NCBI RefSeq assembly: GCF_009741735.1
Contig: NZ_WHOH01000001.1
Location: forward strand, 868,001-932,000
From: Lentibacillus sp. JNUCC-1
GTDB taxonomy: Bacteria; Bacillota; Bacilli; Bacillales; Amphibacillaceae
DNA length: 64,000 bases
Direction: 5' to 3'
This document shows positions 41,829 to 50,940 of the stretch, piece after piece. Under the pieces are notes generated by a model, which was not told the origin of the DNA, did no database searches, and saw only the letters and a program-made list of their open reading frames with translations. Within the stretch, counting starts at the first letter, position 1; each line of letters opens with the position of its first letter. A program made the position numbers and the translations under genes.

Positions 41829-43718
41829 CTACAACACCGACTTAATCTGCCGGCTATACAAATACCTAACTACCACAAAGTAAACAATCTGTATCCCCAG
41901 GAACCCGCCCAAAACCAGCCCCGATTCTGTAAACAGCTGGTACTCAAAGAAATGTGCAAGGGCTGTGAGGGCTACGGCTCCGTGGATGAGTGCTACTGCG
42001 ATGGGGGCGAAGAACAGGATGGCGGTTTGTCTGTTGATGACTTTGCCGAGTTCTTTGTCTGTCAGTCCCATTTTTGCGATGGCGCTGAATTTGGCTTTGT
42101 CTTCGTCCAGGTCTGAGTACAAGCGGAAGTATAGGAAGCTTCCTGCTGCGACGAAGAAGACGATGCCGATGAACAAGCCAACGAAGAGGATTGGGCCATA
42201 GGTTTTGTTGATCATATACATGACGGCGTCAATGGCTTGGAATGCAAATGGCGGAACCTCGTCCATTAATTGGGTTCCGGCTTCCACGACTGCATCACTT
42301 TGTCCGTCTGCGGCTTTCCATACCCAGTTCTTTTCTGTGCTTTCCGGCTCTGGCAGTTGCTGATAATCCGCTTCGGCCACAATATAATAGCCTCTCAACT
42401 CTGGTAAAACTGCCTCATTTTCAATCGTCCGTGCTGGCGTCAGCTGGTCGCCATTTTGCAGCGAGATTGCATTGTTCAGCATATCTTTTTCTCCGCCATG
42501 CGCGGCTAACACCCGATCACTTGGCTGGACTGCGAGCGCCTCCCCGTTTTCAACAGAGACTTTGCCCGCCCCCATAACGTCAGCAAACTGATTGTACATC
42601 GACGCGCTGACAACAAGTGTACGCTCACCTGAAATCGTATAATACTGCAATTCGCTGGATGTTTTTTCAGCTTCAATATTGTATTGGTCCAGTGTGCTTT
42701 CAATGGTCTGGATATCTTTTTGCGGATCCGCCTCATCCTGCATGTCACCGTGAAAATAAGTGAATGAATACGGATTCGTTTCTTTCATTCCGGATGTCAA
42801 ATAGGTCTGGAATCCGAATAATGTACCAATGGCACTGAAAGCAACAGTGGAAATAACTGCAACCATGAAGAACGTTCTTGCATTATCTTTCATGCGGAAG
42901 GACAAGTCTGACAGCAGGAGCATATTTGTCTTCTTCCAAAAAACAGCTTTTCTTTTCTTCAAACGATGAATCAGGTACACACTCAGCTGTGTAAAAAATA
43001 AATACGTGCCAAGAATAACGACCACAATAACGGGCAGCATGACATAGATCACCATCGCGCCTTTTGCCCATAGCGCCGTCACATAGCCTGCACCCAGAAG
43101 CAGTGCGGCAATAATGGTCAGTGTGACAGATGCTTTTGGTTCCTCCTTAGGCTTCTGGCTGCCTTTGATCAGCTCGGTAAGTTTTCTAGAACGAAGGAAA
43201 AAGGTCACAAAGAAAGAGATGATCAAAAAGAGCAATGTAAACGAAACAAAGGTGATGATGATGGCAAGCAATGGAAAGTAAAAATGTAATGCCTGCTCGA
43301 TAATCAGCACTTTTTCAGCAATCATCAGGATCGCTTTGGCAAACAACAGGCCGATGCCAATGCCGATCACTGTCGCGAGCAGACCGATCAGCATATTTTC
43401 CAGGAATACCATCAGGCGGACTTGCCGCATGGACATGCCCTGCATCATGAGCAGCCCGAATTCCTTTTTCCGTGATTGTAGGAAGGCGCTCATCGAGTAC
43501 AGGACAAAGAATAATGAGAACACATAGATGATGCCGCCTGCGATTCCCATGCCATACATCACTTCTGATCTCATGGTGTCTCCCGTCAATGCGGGATGAA
43601 AAGCAAATATCGCAAACGTGAAAAATATCATGACGGTGAACATACTGCTCAGGAAATAGGCGGCATAGAGCCGTTTGTTGCGGAGGACGTTATTAACGAC
43701 GAACTGTCGGAAAGTCAT
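41829..43718 (-). CDS. BceB-type ABC permease (peptide antibiotic sensing and detoxification)
   Basis: A 629-aa FtsX/MacB-like permease of the BceB family with ten predicted transmembrane helices and a large extracellular loop (about residues 310-500) that faces the antibiotic. It starts MTFRQFVVNNVLRNKRLYAA. ATG 43718 is chosen because GGAGG lies eight bases upstream; an ATG six bases earlier is too close. Family members remove cell-wall-active peptides (bacitracin, lantibiotics) from their lipid targets and tell the kinase about flux. It overlaps the ATPase gene by 26 bases. Confidence 0.88.
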   Translation of the reverse strand: MTFRQFVVNNVLRNKRLYAAYFLSSMFTVMIFFTFAIFAFHPALTGDTMRSEVMYGMGIAGGIIYVFSLFFVLYSMSAFLQSRKKEFGLLMMQGMSMRQVRLMVFLENMLIGLLATVIGIGIGLLFAKAILMIAEKVLIIEQALHFYFPLLAIIITFVSFTLLFLIISFFVTFFLRSRKLTELIKGSQKPKEEPKASVTLTIIAALLLGAGYVTALWAKGAMVIYVMLPVIVVVILGTYLFFTQLSVYLIHRLKKRKAVFWKKTNMLLLSDLSFRMKDNARTFFMVAVISTVAFSAIGTLFGFQTYLTSGMKETNPYSFTYFHGDMQDEADPQKDIQTIESTLDQYNIEAEKTSSELQYYTISGERTLVVSASMYNQFADVMGAGKVSVENGEALAVQPSDRVLAAHGGEKDMLNNAISLQNGDQLTPARTIENEAVLPELRGYYIVAEADYQQLPEPESTEKNWVWKAADGQSDAVVEAGTQLMDEVPPFAFQAIDAVMYMINKTYGPILFVGLFIGIVFFVAAGSFLYFRLYSDLDEDKAKFSAIAKMGLTDKELGKVINRQTAILFFAPIAVALIHGAVALTALAHFFEYQLFTESGLVLGGFLGIQIVYFVVVRYLYSRQIKSVL

Positions 43719-44457
43719 TGTCATTCCCTCCCAACAAGGAAAGTGTGTCGATGATCTTCTGGAAAAATGCTTGCCGGCTCTCACCCTGATGGATCTCCGA
43801 GTAGAACTTGCCATCCCGGATGAAGACAACTCTGTCACAATAGCTTGCCGCCTGTGGATCATGTGTCACGAGCATCATCGTCGTTTTTTCCTTTTCATTA
43901 AGGGACACAAGCATTTCCATGACATCTTTGGAAGCTTTTGAATCCAGATTTCCCGTTGGTTCGTCTGCGAGCAATAGCTTTGGTGTATGGATCATTGCCC
44001 TGGCGATGGCTGCCCGCTGTGCCTGGCCGCCGGATATTTCATATGTCCGCTTATTCATGATAGGCGTGATCCCAAGTGTGTTTGCAATCGCATCGGCCTT
44101 GGCTTCCATATCCTTTACCTTTTTCCCGTCAAGGGTTAATGGAAGCACGATATTTTCTTTGACTGTGAGGGTGTGCAGCAAATTGAAATCCTGAAATACA
44201 AAGCCAAGTTCCCTTCTGCGGAACTGGGCCAACTGGTTTCGTTTCAAACGATGCGGATTTTCCCCTTCAATCTGGATGTTGCCTGTTGTTGGTTCATCAA
44301 TGGTGGCAATCAGATTGAGGAGCGTTGTTTTCCCGCTTCCGGACGGGCCCATGATCCCGACAAATTCGCCCTTGTCTATTTCCAGATTAATATCCGTTAA
44401 AGCTCTATATGCGACCTTTCCTTCATAAATTTTACTGACTTCGTTGACTTTTAGCAT
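43693..44457 (-). CDS. BceA-type ABC ATPase
   Basis: A 254-aa ATPase partner of the BceB-like permease. Walker A GPSGSGKTT is near residues 38-46, 'FVFQDFNLLHTLTVKENI' (Q-loop) near 83-100, signature 'SGGQAQRAAIARAM' near 143-156 and Walker B 'LLLADEPTGNLDSKASKDV' near 160-178. ATG at 44457 has AAAGGGG upstream; the frame opens 14 codons earlier without a site. It belongs to the MacB-like group typical of Bce modules. Confidence 0.9.
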   Translation of the reverse strand: MLKVNEVSKIYEGKVAYRALTDINLEIDKGEFVGIMGPSGSGKTTLLNLIATIDEPTTGNIQIEGENPHRLKRNQLAQFRRRELGFVFQDFNLLHTLTVKENIVLPLTLDGKKVKDMEAKADAIANTLGITPIMNKRTYEISGGQAQRAAIARAMIHTPKLLLADEPTGNLDSKASKDVMEMLVSLNEKEKTTMMLVTHDPQAASYCDRVVFIRDGKFYSEIHQGESRQAFFQKIIDTLSLLGGNDNDFPTVRR

Positions 44458-44571
44458 GTCAATACCCCTTTCTGTAGAGAAGCTGTTTCTTGAAAACAAC
44501 TCATAAAAAAGCTCTACAGATAGTGTAATCCGTTTTGTTCAAAGCTGCGATGGGATAACCTTTCATGAAGC

Positions 44572-44585
44572 TTACATTTTTGTAA
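44572..44585. promoter_or_regulatory. BceR-type binding site upstream of bceA
   Basis: TTACATTTTTGTAA fits the pattern described for BceR-like regulators (TnACA-N4-TGTAA) exactly. It lies about 115 bases before bceA and between the kinase gene and the ATPase gene, the position from which BceR-type regulators activate transporter genes. Confidence 0.75.
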
Positions 44586-44588
44586 GGA

Positions 44589-45590
44589 TTATAAGTCTAC
44601 AGTTTGTGATCGGGTAAACAGGATCCGGAACGTGCTGCCTTCCCCTTCTGTTGAATCCACCTCAATCGCATGTCCCAGGTAGTCCGCAACTTCCTTCGTT
44701 AAATACAGTCCCATGCCGGTCGATTCCCGGAAAAGGCGGCCATTGTCTCCGGTGAAAAAAGCCTGGAAAATGCGTTTCTGATCATGCCACGGAATGCCCA
44801 CGCCATAATCCGTTATTTCTAAAACGGCAGCGCCTTCCTCCGTTTTATCGAGCACAATTTCTACGCGGTTGCTTTTGCCGGAGGAGTACTTGACGGCATT
44901 TTGCACAAGCTGGTTCACAATAAAAAACAGCCACTTCTCATCCGTTTCGACGGCAACAGACTCACTGCGGATATGCAGTCGGGGATACACCTGGTTACGG
45001 ATGTAAAACCGTTTATTTTCTTGGTTAACTTCGTGCAGCAGCGCTTCAAGCCGGACAGGCTTCACATGGAAGTCATCCTGGATCGTGCGGAGCCGCGCCA
45101 TGTTTAATACGGTATGGAGCCCATTTTTAATCCGCTCGGTCTCCTCCCTGATATCAGAGGATTCAGGTTCATCGAGGTTCTGTGCTGTCAATTCAATGAC
45201 GGATAACGGCGTTTTCATCTGATGGACCCACCTGTCAATAAATTGGCGGTGTTCATCCTGGGCATCTTCCGCCTGCTTCAGCTGCTCCATAAACAGCATG
45301 TAATGACTTTTCGTCAATTGATCCAATGCCCTGCCGACCGGGGCATCACTGGTTTTTTCCAAAAGTTCCTCAAGCCGCTCTGCCTTTGCGGAAAGGCGCT
45401 TATAGACTTTGTGACGTGTGGCGTATTGAAAAATTAAATAACTGCCGAGAAAAAACACGGCTACGATGATGCCGTACAGGAGAACCGAGTAATCACGATA
45501 CCCGCTGATCAGCAACAGAAAAGTAAAAAAGGCAAACTGAACAATATGAAGGACAATTAACAGCGCATGTTCTTTCAGAAACAGTTTCAT
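44589..45590 (-). CDS. BceS-type intramembrane-sensing histidine kinase
   Basis: A 333-aa kinase with two N-terminal membrane helices (about residues 10-30 and 36-56) and almost no extracellular loop, so it cannot see the drug itself and is expected to sense the BceAB-like transporter. The phosphorylated His is in 'FIDRWVHQMKTPLSVIEL' (about residues 117-134). ATP-binding boxes are 'NQLVQNAVKYSS' near 217-228, 'EITDYGVGIP' and 'STGMGLYLTKEV'. It overlaps the regulator gene by four bases. Confidence 0.9.
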   Translation of the reverse strand: MKLFLKEHALLIVLHIVQFAFFTFLLLISGYRDYSVLLYGIIVAVFFLGSYLIFQYATRHKVYKRLSAKAERLEELLEKTSDAPVGRALDQLTKSHYMLFMEQLKQAEDAQDEHRQFIDRWVHQMKTPLSVIELTAQNLDEPESSDIREETERIKNGLHTVLNMARLRTIQDDFHVKPVRLEALLHEVNQENKRFYIRNQVYPRLHIRSESVAVETDEKWLFFIVNQLVQNAVKYSSGKSNRVEIVLDKTEEGAAVLEITDYGVGIPWHDQKRIFQAFFTGDNGRLFRESTGMGLYLTKEVADYLGHAIEVDSTEGEGSTFRILFTRSQTVDL

Positions 45591-46291
45591 TCATGGCTCT
45601 CCTCCCATGTCGGCCGCAAACGGTATCCCGCCCCGCGGACGGTTTCCACGGCCCCTTCAATACCAAGCTCCTGAAACTTTTTCCTGACCCTGGTAATATT
45701 AACGTTCAGCGTATTTTCATCGACATACGTCTGCTCGTCCCACAGCTTTTCCAGCAAATCCTCCCTGCCCGCCACACGCGGATGACGTTCCAGCAGCGTT
45801 GCCATAATATCACTTTCATTTTTCGTCAGCAGAACGGTCTGACCCCCAAACCGCAACTCGAATCTTTCCGGGAAAAGCTGAAGACCGCCCATTTCCAGTA
45901 TTCTCTCTCCCCGGTTCCTCGCATATTCACCGTATGCCCGCCGCAGTTGACTGCGAATTTTCGCCATGACAACATCCGAATGAAAAGGCTTGGTGATATA
46001 ATCATCCCCGCCATTTTCAATCGCCATCACCTGATCCATTTCACCCGTTCGCGCAGAAATGAAAATCACCGGACAAATCGATTCCTTTCGTATTTGCCTG
46101 CACCAATAATAGCCGTCAAAATACGGTAAATTGATATCCAGCAGGACAAGCTGGGGCTGGTGCTTCACAAAGCTTCCCATAATATGTTCAAAGTCTTCCA
46201 CAATCGCAACGTCAAATTCATATTTTTCAATATAACTTTTCAGATGGGAAGCAATTTTCGGGTCATCCTCTATGATCATGATTTTAGTCAT
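45587..46291 (-). CDS. BceR-type response regulator (OmpR family)
   Basis: A 234-aa two-domain regulator. The receiver domain (1-120) has acidic pocket 'MIIEDDPKI', phospho-acceptor Asp in 'VLLDINLPYFDGY' (about residue 52), Thr/Ser 'FISART' and Lys in 'YITKPF' (about 101). The C-terminal winged helix (130-230) contains 'NTLNVNITRVRKKFQELG'. It heads the regulator-kinase-ATPase-permease block and probably binds the TTACATTTTTGTAA site at 44572. Confidence 0.92.
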   Translation of the reverse strand: MTKIMIIEDDPKIASHLKSYIEKYEFDVAIVEDFEHIMGSFVKHQPQLVLLDINLPYFDGYYWCRQIRKESICPVIFISARTGEMDQVMAIENGGDDYITKPFHSDVVMAKIRSQLRRAYGEYARNRGERILEMGGLQLFPERFELRFGGQTVLLTKNESDIMATLLERHPRVAGREDLLEKLWDEQTYVDENTLNVNITRVRKKFQELGIEGAVETVRGAGYRLRPTWEESHE

Positions 46292-46371
46292 CGTACATCT
46301 CCTTGTTTCTGTGTCATGATGGATTGATTATAACATTTTCGGGGAGGGTGGGAGGAAACTCCAGTGATTAG

Positions 46372-46432
46372 CGCGCGAATTCCACTGATACGCTCACAAA
46401 CTTCAACGATAAATCGGAAAACTCCCTGAATA
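46372..46432. repeat. R2 repeat: three 21-bp units
   Basis: Units at 21-base spacing: AATTCCACTGATACGCTCAC, AACTTCAACGATAAATCGGA and AACTCCCTGAATACCAAGTT (each plus one base). They belong to the same family as the longer arrays at 47741 and 51901. The gap 46292-46724 otherwise holds a truncated open frame and a terminator (46589-46636). Confidence 0.65.
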
Positions 46433-46588
46433 CCAAGTTTGAGAAACCATGATACGGCACTCGCGTTTCCTCAAACATTTTAAAATCCTTGTAGATTTAA
46501 CAAGCAAAAAATGTTCATTTTGGTTTAACAGTTACACAAGGATTGTAGAAGATCAGTTGAGTGAAGCAGATTTTGTGGGAGAATGATT

Positions 46589-46636
46589 TAAAACACACAA
46601 CAGACCGGATGAGAAATCCAGACGTTGTGTGTTTTT
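46589..46636. terminator. Terminator of the HTH gene
   Basis: AAACACACAAC pairs perfectly with GTTGTGTGTTT around a 25-base loop, with TTTTTC following on the plus strand and AAAT-rich sequence on the other side. It lies about 90 bases after the stop at 46725 and serves the minus-strand gene, possibly both strands. Confidence 0.6.
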
Positions 46637-46724
46637 CTGTGTAGTAACTTTGTTATATTGCTCTACAACGATGTCGACCTCAGCAGGATAAAGAGGGGAA
46701 TTAACATCTCTTAGCTCTGTACGT

Positions 46725-47489
46725 TCAACCACCCGTCTGCTCCCCAAAAACTTGTTCTTCTAATTCCTGCCGCTCCTCTTCTAAACTCTCCCACTCATAA
46801 TAGTCTGTTAAAAGATCTGGTTTATCACCATCTACCTCTTTAATAGCCTTTTTAACTGTCCCTGCCTGATATTTTATTTGAAAAGATAAAATTTCTTCCA
46901 TAACCTCTTTTAACCGTTCTTCGGGTTTTTGATGAAGTAACTTTTGTTGTTGATACATCATTTGAATTTTAATACTATAAACGGGATCTTTCCATAATGG
47001 GATCATGTGTTTAGGAATTCGCCGATGTGAACGATGATTCATATATTCAAATCCGCGCTTCACATAATTATTAATCGTAACAGTCGATACACCAAGCTGT
47101 TCTGCAGCCTCACCAGGGGTAATTAGATATGAATCATGATATTCAAACTGTATATTTGTTCCGCCAATCTCATAAAACCACTTCTCAAAATCCACCTTAA
47201 ATTTACCAAATTCAATATCTTCAACGGAGCCATTGGTGATTGTATCAATCTGCTTTAGCCAATGCAATAAAGCTTCATGGTTTTTTTCAGAAGTAATAAA
47301 GGATTTGTTAAAATCCAGATGGTTTATATCTGGGACAACACGCTTAAGCCGATCTTTAAACAATTCCATCATGAACATAGCCACAGTACTTAGAATAGTA
47401 AAGGTTTCCTTTTCAATTTTTGATTGATTATTTTCTTTGTATGCAGCATCTATATCTTTGTCAAATTCCTCTAGTATAGCCACACTCAT
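46725..47489 (-). CDS. MerR/excisionase-like HTH protein of unknown role
   Basis: A 254-aa protein. The N-terminal half is helical and unfamiliar. A helix-turn-helix of the excisionase/MerR type is clear in the middle: 'LITPGEAAEQLGVSTVTINN' then 'YVKRGFEYMNHRSHRRIPKH' (about residues 122-161). The C-terminus is acidic and coiled. ATG 47489 is chosen because GGGAGTGGG precedes it. A second frame of about 64 codons (46553-46747) overlaps its end and runs into a terminator, so a downstream partner gene may have been lost. Such pairs can be toxin-antitoxin modules; not shown here. Confidence 0.6.
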   Translation of the reverse strand: MSVAILEEFDKDIDAAYKENNQSKIEKETFTILSTVAMFMMELFKDRLKRVVPDINHLDFNKSFITSEKNHEALLHWLKQIDTITNGSVEDIEFGKFKVDFEKWFYEIGGTNIQFEYHDSYLITPGEAAEQLGVSTVTINNYVKRGFEYMNHRSHRRIPKHMIPLWKDPVYSIKIQMMYQQQKLLHQKPEERLKEVMEEILSFQIKYQAGTVKKAIKEVDGDKPDLLTDYYEWESLEEERQELEEQVFGEQTGG

Positions 47490-47600
47490 AAATCCCACTC
47501 CCTTCTCACCTCCATTATAACTTATATTTACGATATGTAAAGATCATTAACTTTATGATAAATTATTATGGACAATAAACGTACAACATATACACCAGAA

Positions 47601-47710
47601 GGAAGCATGGAGACGGTACGTGCTTCCAAGCAAATAGTACGCACTTTTCACCACAAAAAAATCACAGGAATCCCTATCAAATAGGCATTCCTGTGATTTC
47701 TACTGTCAAA
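47601..47710 (-). terminator. R4 element and R5 hairpin, terminator region of the oxidoreductase gene
   Basis: 47601-47628 is an R4 copy (GGAAGCATGGAGACGGTACG). 47635-47710 is an R5 module with stem AAATCACAGGAATCCCTAT/AATAGGCATTCCTGTGATTT; on the minus strand seven T residues follow, a strong terminator. Confidence 0.65.
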
Positions 47711-47740
47711 GAAGCCATTAATTGGCTCTTAACCAATCAA

Positions 47741-47839
47741 AACTCCATAGATAAACCAATGAACTTCCCGGATACAAGCTCAAACTCCACGAATACACTC
47801 ACAAACTCCAGCGATACAACCGAAAACTCCCCGGATTCC
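47741..47839. repeat. R2 array: five units at exact 21-bp period
   Basis: AACTCC-type units start at 47741, 47762, 47783, 47804 and 47825, each with the form AACTCC-NNN-GATAC. The array abuts the 3' end of the oxidoreductase gene and directly follows an R5 module, the same order as at 51793-52041. Confidence 0.8.
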
Positions 47840-47846
47840 CAACACG

Positions 47847-48761
47847 TTATTCCTCAAGCAAGCTTTCCAAAACCCTTTGTGATTGCAGTGCTTGTTCCCC
47901 ATCAATCATTGGCTGCATGTCCTGCTGCAGACAATCTATAAAGTGTGTAACCGCCCCTGTAAAACCACGGGTTGTCAACATTGTTTCCCAGGTCCCCTGT
48001 TCTTCCCAATGCAGTATACCATCTTTTTCTGTTTCCACCGTGCGCATGTTTTTGACACGGGTGATGGAATCCAGGGCGACCACTTCCAATTGTTCCAGGT
48101 TGGTACCGGCTTGGCGGTGCATTCCGGTTTGGTAAACGATCTTGTCATCTGTTTCAAACGTATGCTGGGCATAAATGAGCTGATCTGCCTCATTCAATTG
48201 CAGCCGCGGATATACGAGCTGAATTTTCTTTCCTTCTGTTAACCAGCGCACGGTATCTATCAGATGAAGATAGTCATCAAGCATCGTCAACTTATAATCC
48301 GCTCCTATTCCATTCACATGATGTTTTTCAAAACGGACGGCAGAGGCATGGGGGATCTTTTGCTTTGCCTTTATGTATTGTGGTGCAAAACGGCGATTGA
48401 AGCCAACCATCAGCTTTCTGCCATGTTTTTTGCTTACTTCAACCAGCTCTTCCGCTTCTGTAACGGTTGCCGCCAGCGGATTATCCACATATACATCCTT
48501 GCCATCTCTCAATAACTCCGCTACCACTGCATAATGAGATGTAGTCGAACTATGCACAAAAACAGCATCACAGTCAGCAGCAAGCTTTTTCACACTGGCG
48601 TATTCCTCCATACGGTACTCACTGCAGATTAAATTTCGTTTCTGCACATTTGGGGTAAAAGCACCTGCAACCTCCCAATCAGTCTCCTGTGACAAAATCG
48701 GTAAATATGCCTTTTGGGCAATTCCACCGAGCCCTATAATCCCAATTCTTGGTTTTCTCAT
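47847..48761 (-). CDS. Gfo/Idh/MocA-family oxidoreductase
   Basis: A 304-aa NAD(P)-dependent sugar or inositol-type dehydrogenase. The Rossmann start 'IGIIGLGGIAQKAYLPIL' is at residues 5-22. The loop that usually reads EKPLA is 'VDNPLA' (about 94-99), losing the conserved Lys, so activity or substrate may differ. 'VGFNRRFAPQYIKAK' follows near 118-132. It stands alone. Substrate is unknown. Confidence 0.82.
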   Translation of the reverse strand: MRKPRIGIIGLGGIAQKAYLPILSQETDWEVAGAFTPNVQKRNLICSEYRMEEYASVKKLAADCDAVFVHSSTTSHYAVVAELLRDGKDVYVDNPLAATVTEAEELVEVSKKHGRKLMVGFNRRFAPQYIKAKQKIPHASAVRFEKHHVNGIGADYKLTMLDDYLHLIDTVRWLTEGKKIQLVYPRLQLNEADQLIYAQHTFETDDKIVYQTGMHRQAGTNLEQLEVVALDSITRVKNMRTVETEKDGILHWEEQGTWETMLTTRGFTGAVTHFIDCLQQDMQPMIDGEQALQSQRVLESLLEE

Positions 48762-48935
48762 GATTAGCCCTTCTTTCCAGCAGCATAACAGAACAGATTC
48801 CCCATACCTTTATGACATCGTATCATGGCAGTCCATTCCCTGCATCCCGAAAAAGTTCCATTCCTCTGTATCTATTATAAAAGATCATTGAGGAATTCTG
48901 AGCACCCCATTGTGCTTCCCCAGACAAAATTAAAA

Positions 48936-48979
48936 AACATGCCCTGTTATTCCTCAAGTTCAGGAAAACAGGGCATGTT
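48936..48979 (-). terminator. Terminator of the GatA-like amidase gene
   Basis: AACATGCCCTGTT pairs perfectly with AACAGGGCATGTT, and on the minus strand TTTTTTAATTTTG follows. It lies about 85 bases after the stop at 49062. The rest of the 48762-49061 gap shows nothing else clear. Confidence 0.75.
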
Positions 48980-49061
48980 ACCACTAAGCACAATGGTCGG
49001 TGTATCTCAACATAGTTGTTGTATTTAATAGAAGTTAGGGACCGACACCCTAAACCCTCTA

Positions 49062-50450
49062 TTACAAAATAGATGGCTTTGCGCCATTAAGCGGATTTGT
49101 CTGTTCAATGGCCAGTCCGGTATTGAGGACAAGGTCTTCTCTGAATTCGGGGCCTGTGATTTGAATTCCGCACGGCATGCCATCGATGAGACCGCATGGT
49201 ACGCTCAGTGAAGGGAGACCTGTCAGGTTCCCCGGGATCGTAAGTCTGATGACGTTGGTTAGGAAATCGACCTTTTCACCGTTCAAATCGGCTTGACTAT
49301 CCCCAATATTGATTGGCATTACCGGTGATGTTGGTGTTATGAGGACATCCACTTTCTTGAAGGTGTCCCGGAATTCCTTTTTGACCTGCTCCCTCACCTT
49401 TAACGCATCGGCATATGCCTGTGAGGAAGGGAAGGCGCCCATTTCCAGCATACCTCGGTTATCTGCACCAAAATCACCGGCGCGCTCCAGTACATTGTTC
49501 ATATGAACAGCAGAGCCTTCTGACAGTGTGATGGTAAATCCGGCATGACCCGTTTCTGACATTGATGGAATGCTGACCACTTCTACTCTGGCCCCCTGTT
49601 CAACAAGGGTATTTATGGTTTTTCGGACTAATGCGTCAATCCGGTTGTCAATCTGGTTGAAATAGAAATCTTCCTCAACACCGATAACCAAATTTTTCAC
49701 ATCCCCATCAAGGACACGATTGGAATCGGCTGGGTTTCCGTCCCCTTTTCCCGCGATAATGTTAAATAGACCCGCGGTATCTTTGACCGTTTTGGCCATC
49801 GGACCGACATGGTCATGTGTCCAGGAGAGCGGATAAACGCCATGTGTGCTGACACGTCCGTATGTAGGTTTTAAGCCTACGATACCGCAAAAAGCAGCAG
49901 GAATACGGATGGACCCGGCCGTATCGGTTCCGATGGATGCCATGCTTGCATGCGCTGCAATGGCAGCCCCTGAACCGCCGCTTGAGCCACCGGGGATTTT
50001 GCTGAGTTCCCATGGATTATGTACTGCTCCGTAATGCGGATTGTCGCTCGTCAGCCCCATCGCGTATTCATGCATATTCAACTTCCCGGTAAGGATGGCA
50101 CCCGCTTCCTTAAGTTTAGAAATGACACCGGCATCATAGGGCGCAATAAAATCCTGATGGATCTTTGAAGCCATGGTCGTGAGCTTATCTTTCATGAATA
50201 TGTTGTCTTTAATGCCCATTGGTATACCATGATACATCCCGCGATATGTCCCGTTTGCGATTTCCGACTCAGCCTGTTTTGCTGCAGTTTCTGCTTCTTC
50301 TCGATAAGATGAGATCGTCGCATTTAATTTTTCCTCACAAGCCTCGGCTTGATCCAGCACAGCCTTTGTCAATTCGACCGGTGAAACCGATTTTTCTTTA
50401 ATGAGTGGTGCCAGTTCTTCTACAGGTTTTACAACCAAATCATTTTTCAT
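49062..50450 (-). CDS. GatA-like amidase (amidase signature family)
   Basis: A 462-aa amidase with the full Ser-cisSer-Lys triad: Lys in 'MGIKDNIFMKDKLTT' (about residue 77), 'GGSSGGSGAAIAAHASMASIGTD' (split; cis-Ser and nucleophile region, about 152-174) and the Ser in 'DTAGSIRIPAAFCGIVGLKP' (about 176). It resembles GatA of the tRNA amidotransferase, but no gatB or gatC is nearby and 'PLSWTHDHVGPMAKTVKDTA' fits the solo amidase type. It likely hydrolyses a small amide. The start at 50450 is uncertain because no strong ribosome binding site is seen. Confidence 0.86.
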   Translation of the reverse strand: MKNDLVVKPVEELAPLIKEKSVSPVELTKAVLDQAEACEEKLNATISSYREEAETAAKQAESEIANGTYRGMYHGIPMGIKDNIFMKDKLTTMASKIHQDFIAPYDAGVISKLKEAGAILTGKLNMHEYAMGLTSDNPHYGAVHNPWELSKIPGGSSGGSGAAIAAHASMASIGTDTAGSIRIPAAFCGIVGLKPTYGRVSTHGVYPLSWTHDHVGPMAKTVKDTAGLFNIIAGKGDGNPADSNRVLDGDVKNLVIGVEEDFYFNQIDNRIDALVRKTINTLVEQGARVEVVSIPSMSETGHAGFTITLSEGSAVHMNNVLERAGDFGADNRGMLEMGAFPSSQAYADALKVREQVKKEFRDTFKKVDVLITPTSPVMPINIGDSQADLNGEKVDFLTNVIRLTIPGNLTGLPSLSVPCGLIDGMPCGIQITGPEFREDLVLNTGLAIEQTNPLNGAKPSIL

Positions 50451-50550
50451 TATCGTACCCCCAATTACTTTATATATTTTTTCATTAGCTATATCCGTCT
50501 ATTATCCTACCATTAGTAGGGTGCTTTGTATAGTAAATAGGGGGTGGAGA

Positions 50551-50670
50551 GCATGGGGACGGTATGAGGCTACTGAGAAAGATGACTTTTGCAGTGGCCT
50601 CGGATGGTGCTCGCGCTTCCTTACTCTTATGACTTGCTTAGGAAGCATGGGGACGGTACTCGTGCTTCCT
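50551..50670 (+). repeat. R4 elements, clustered copies
   Basis: A complete R4 copy at 50641-50670 (GGAAGCATGGGGACGGTACT then CGTGCTTCC) follows a split copy (50551-50570 and about 50609-50621) into which about 40 unrelated bases have been inserted. The 50451-51169 gap holds these, another R4 at 50910-50939 and a dead C45 piece; there is no intact gene. Confidence 0.65.
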
Positions 50671-50909
50671 TCCCTTATGATTTAATTGAGGAGAACCGTT
50701 GAATTTTATTTATGTAAATATGCTTAATCCTACTTGAAGGTTACACATGGTAAACACAATCGTACATCTGGTGAAAAAATTCGCACACAAGTCCCTTAGT
50801 GTTCAGAACTGGCATGAACTGTAAATTTTGGTGTGTCAGTTACAACCACTTTAGGATGACGTAGAATTGGCGTCAAATATATACTAAAACATAAGCAATA
50901 TAAGCACCA

Positions 50910-50939
50910 GGAAGCACCAGTACCGTCCCCATGCTTCCA
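50910..50939 (-). repeat. R4 element, inverted copy
   Basis: AGGAAGCACCAGTACCGTCC then CCATGCTTCC, the reverse orientation of the copy at 50641. Confidence 0.6.
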
Positions 50940-50940
50940 C

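Noticed and set aside
46553..46747. Frame overlapping the end of the HTH gene as a real partner
   Set aside because: Its first 30 codons look protein-like, but the frame then runs through a strong terminator stem, so the coding part is at best truncated. Not listed as a gene.
49062..50450. True GatA of the tRNA amidotransferase
   Set aside because: gatB and gatC are absent nearby, and the sequence around the second Ser fits solo amidases.
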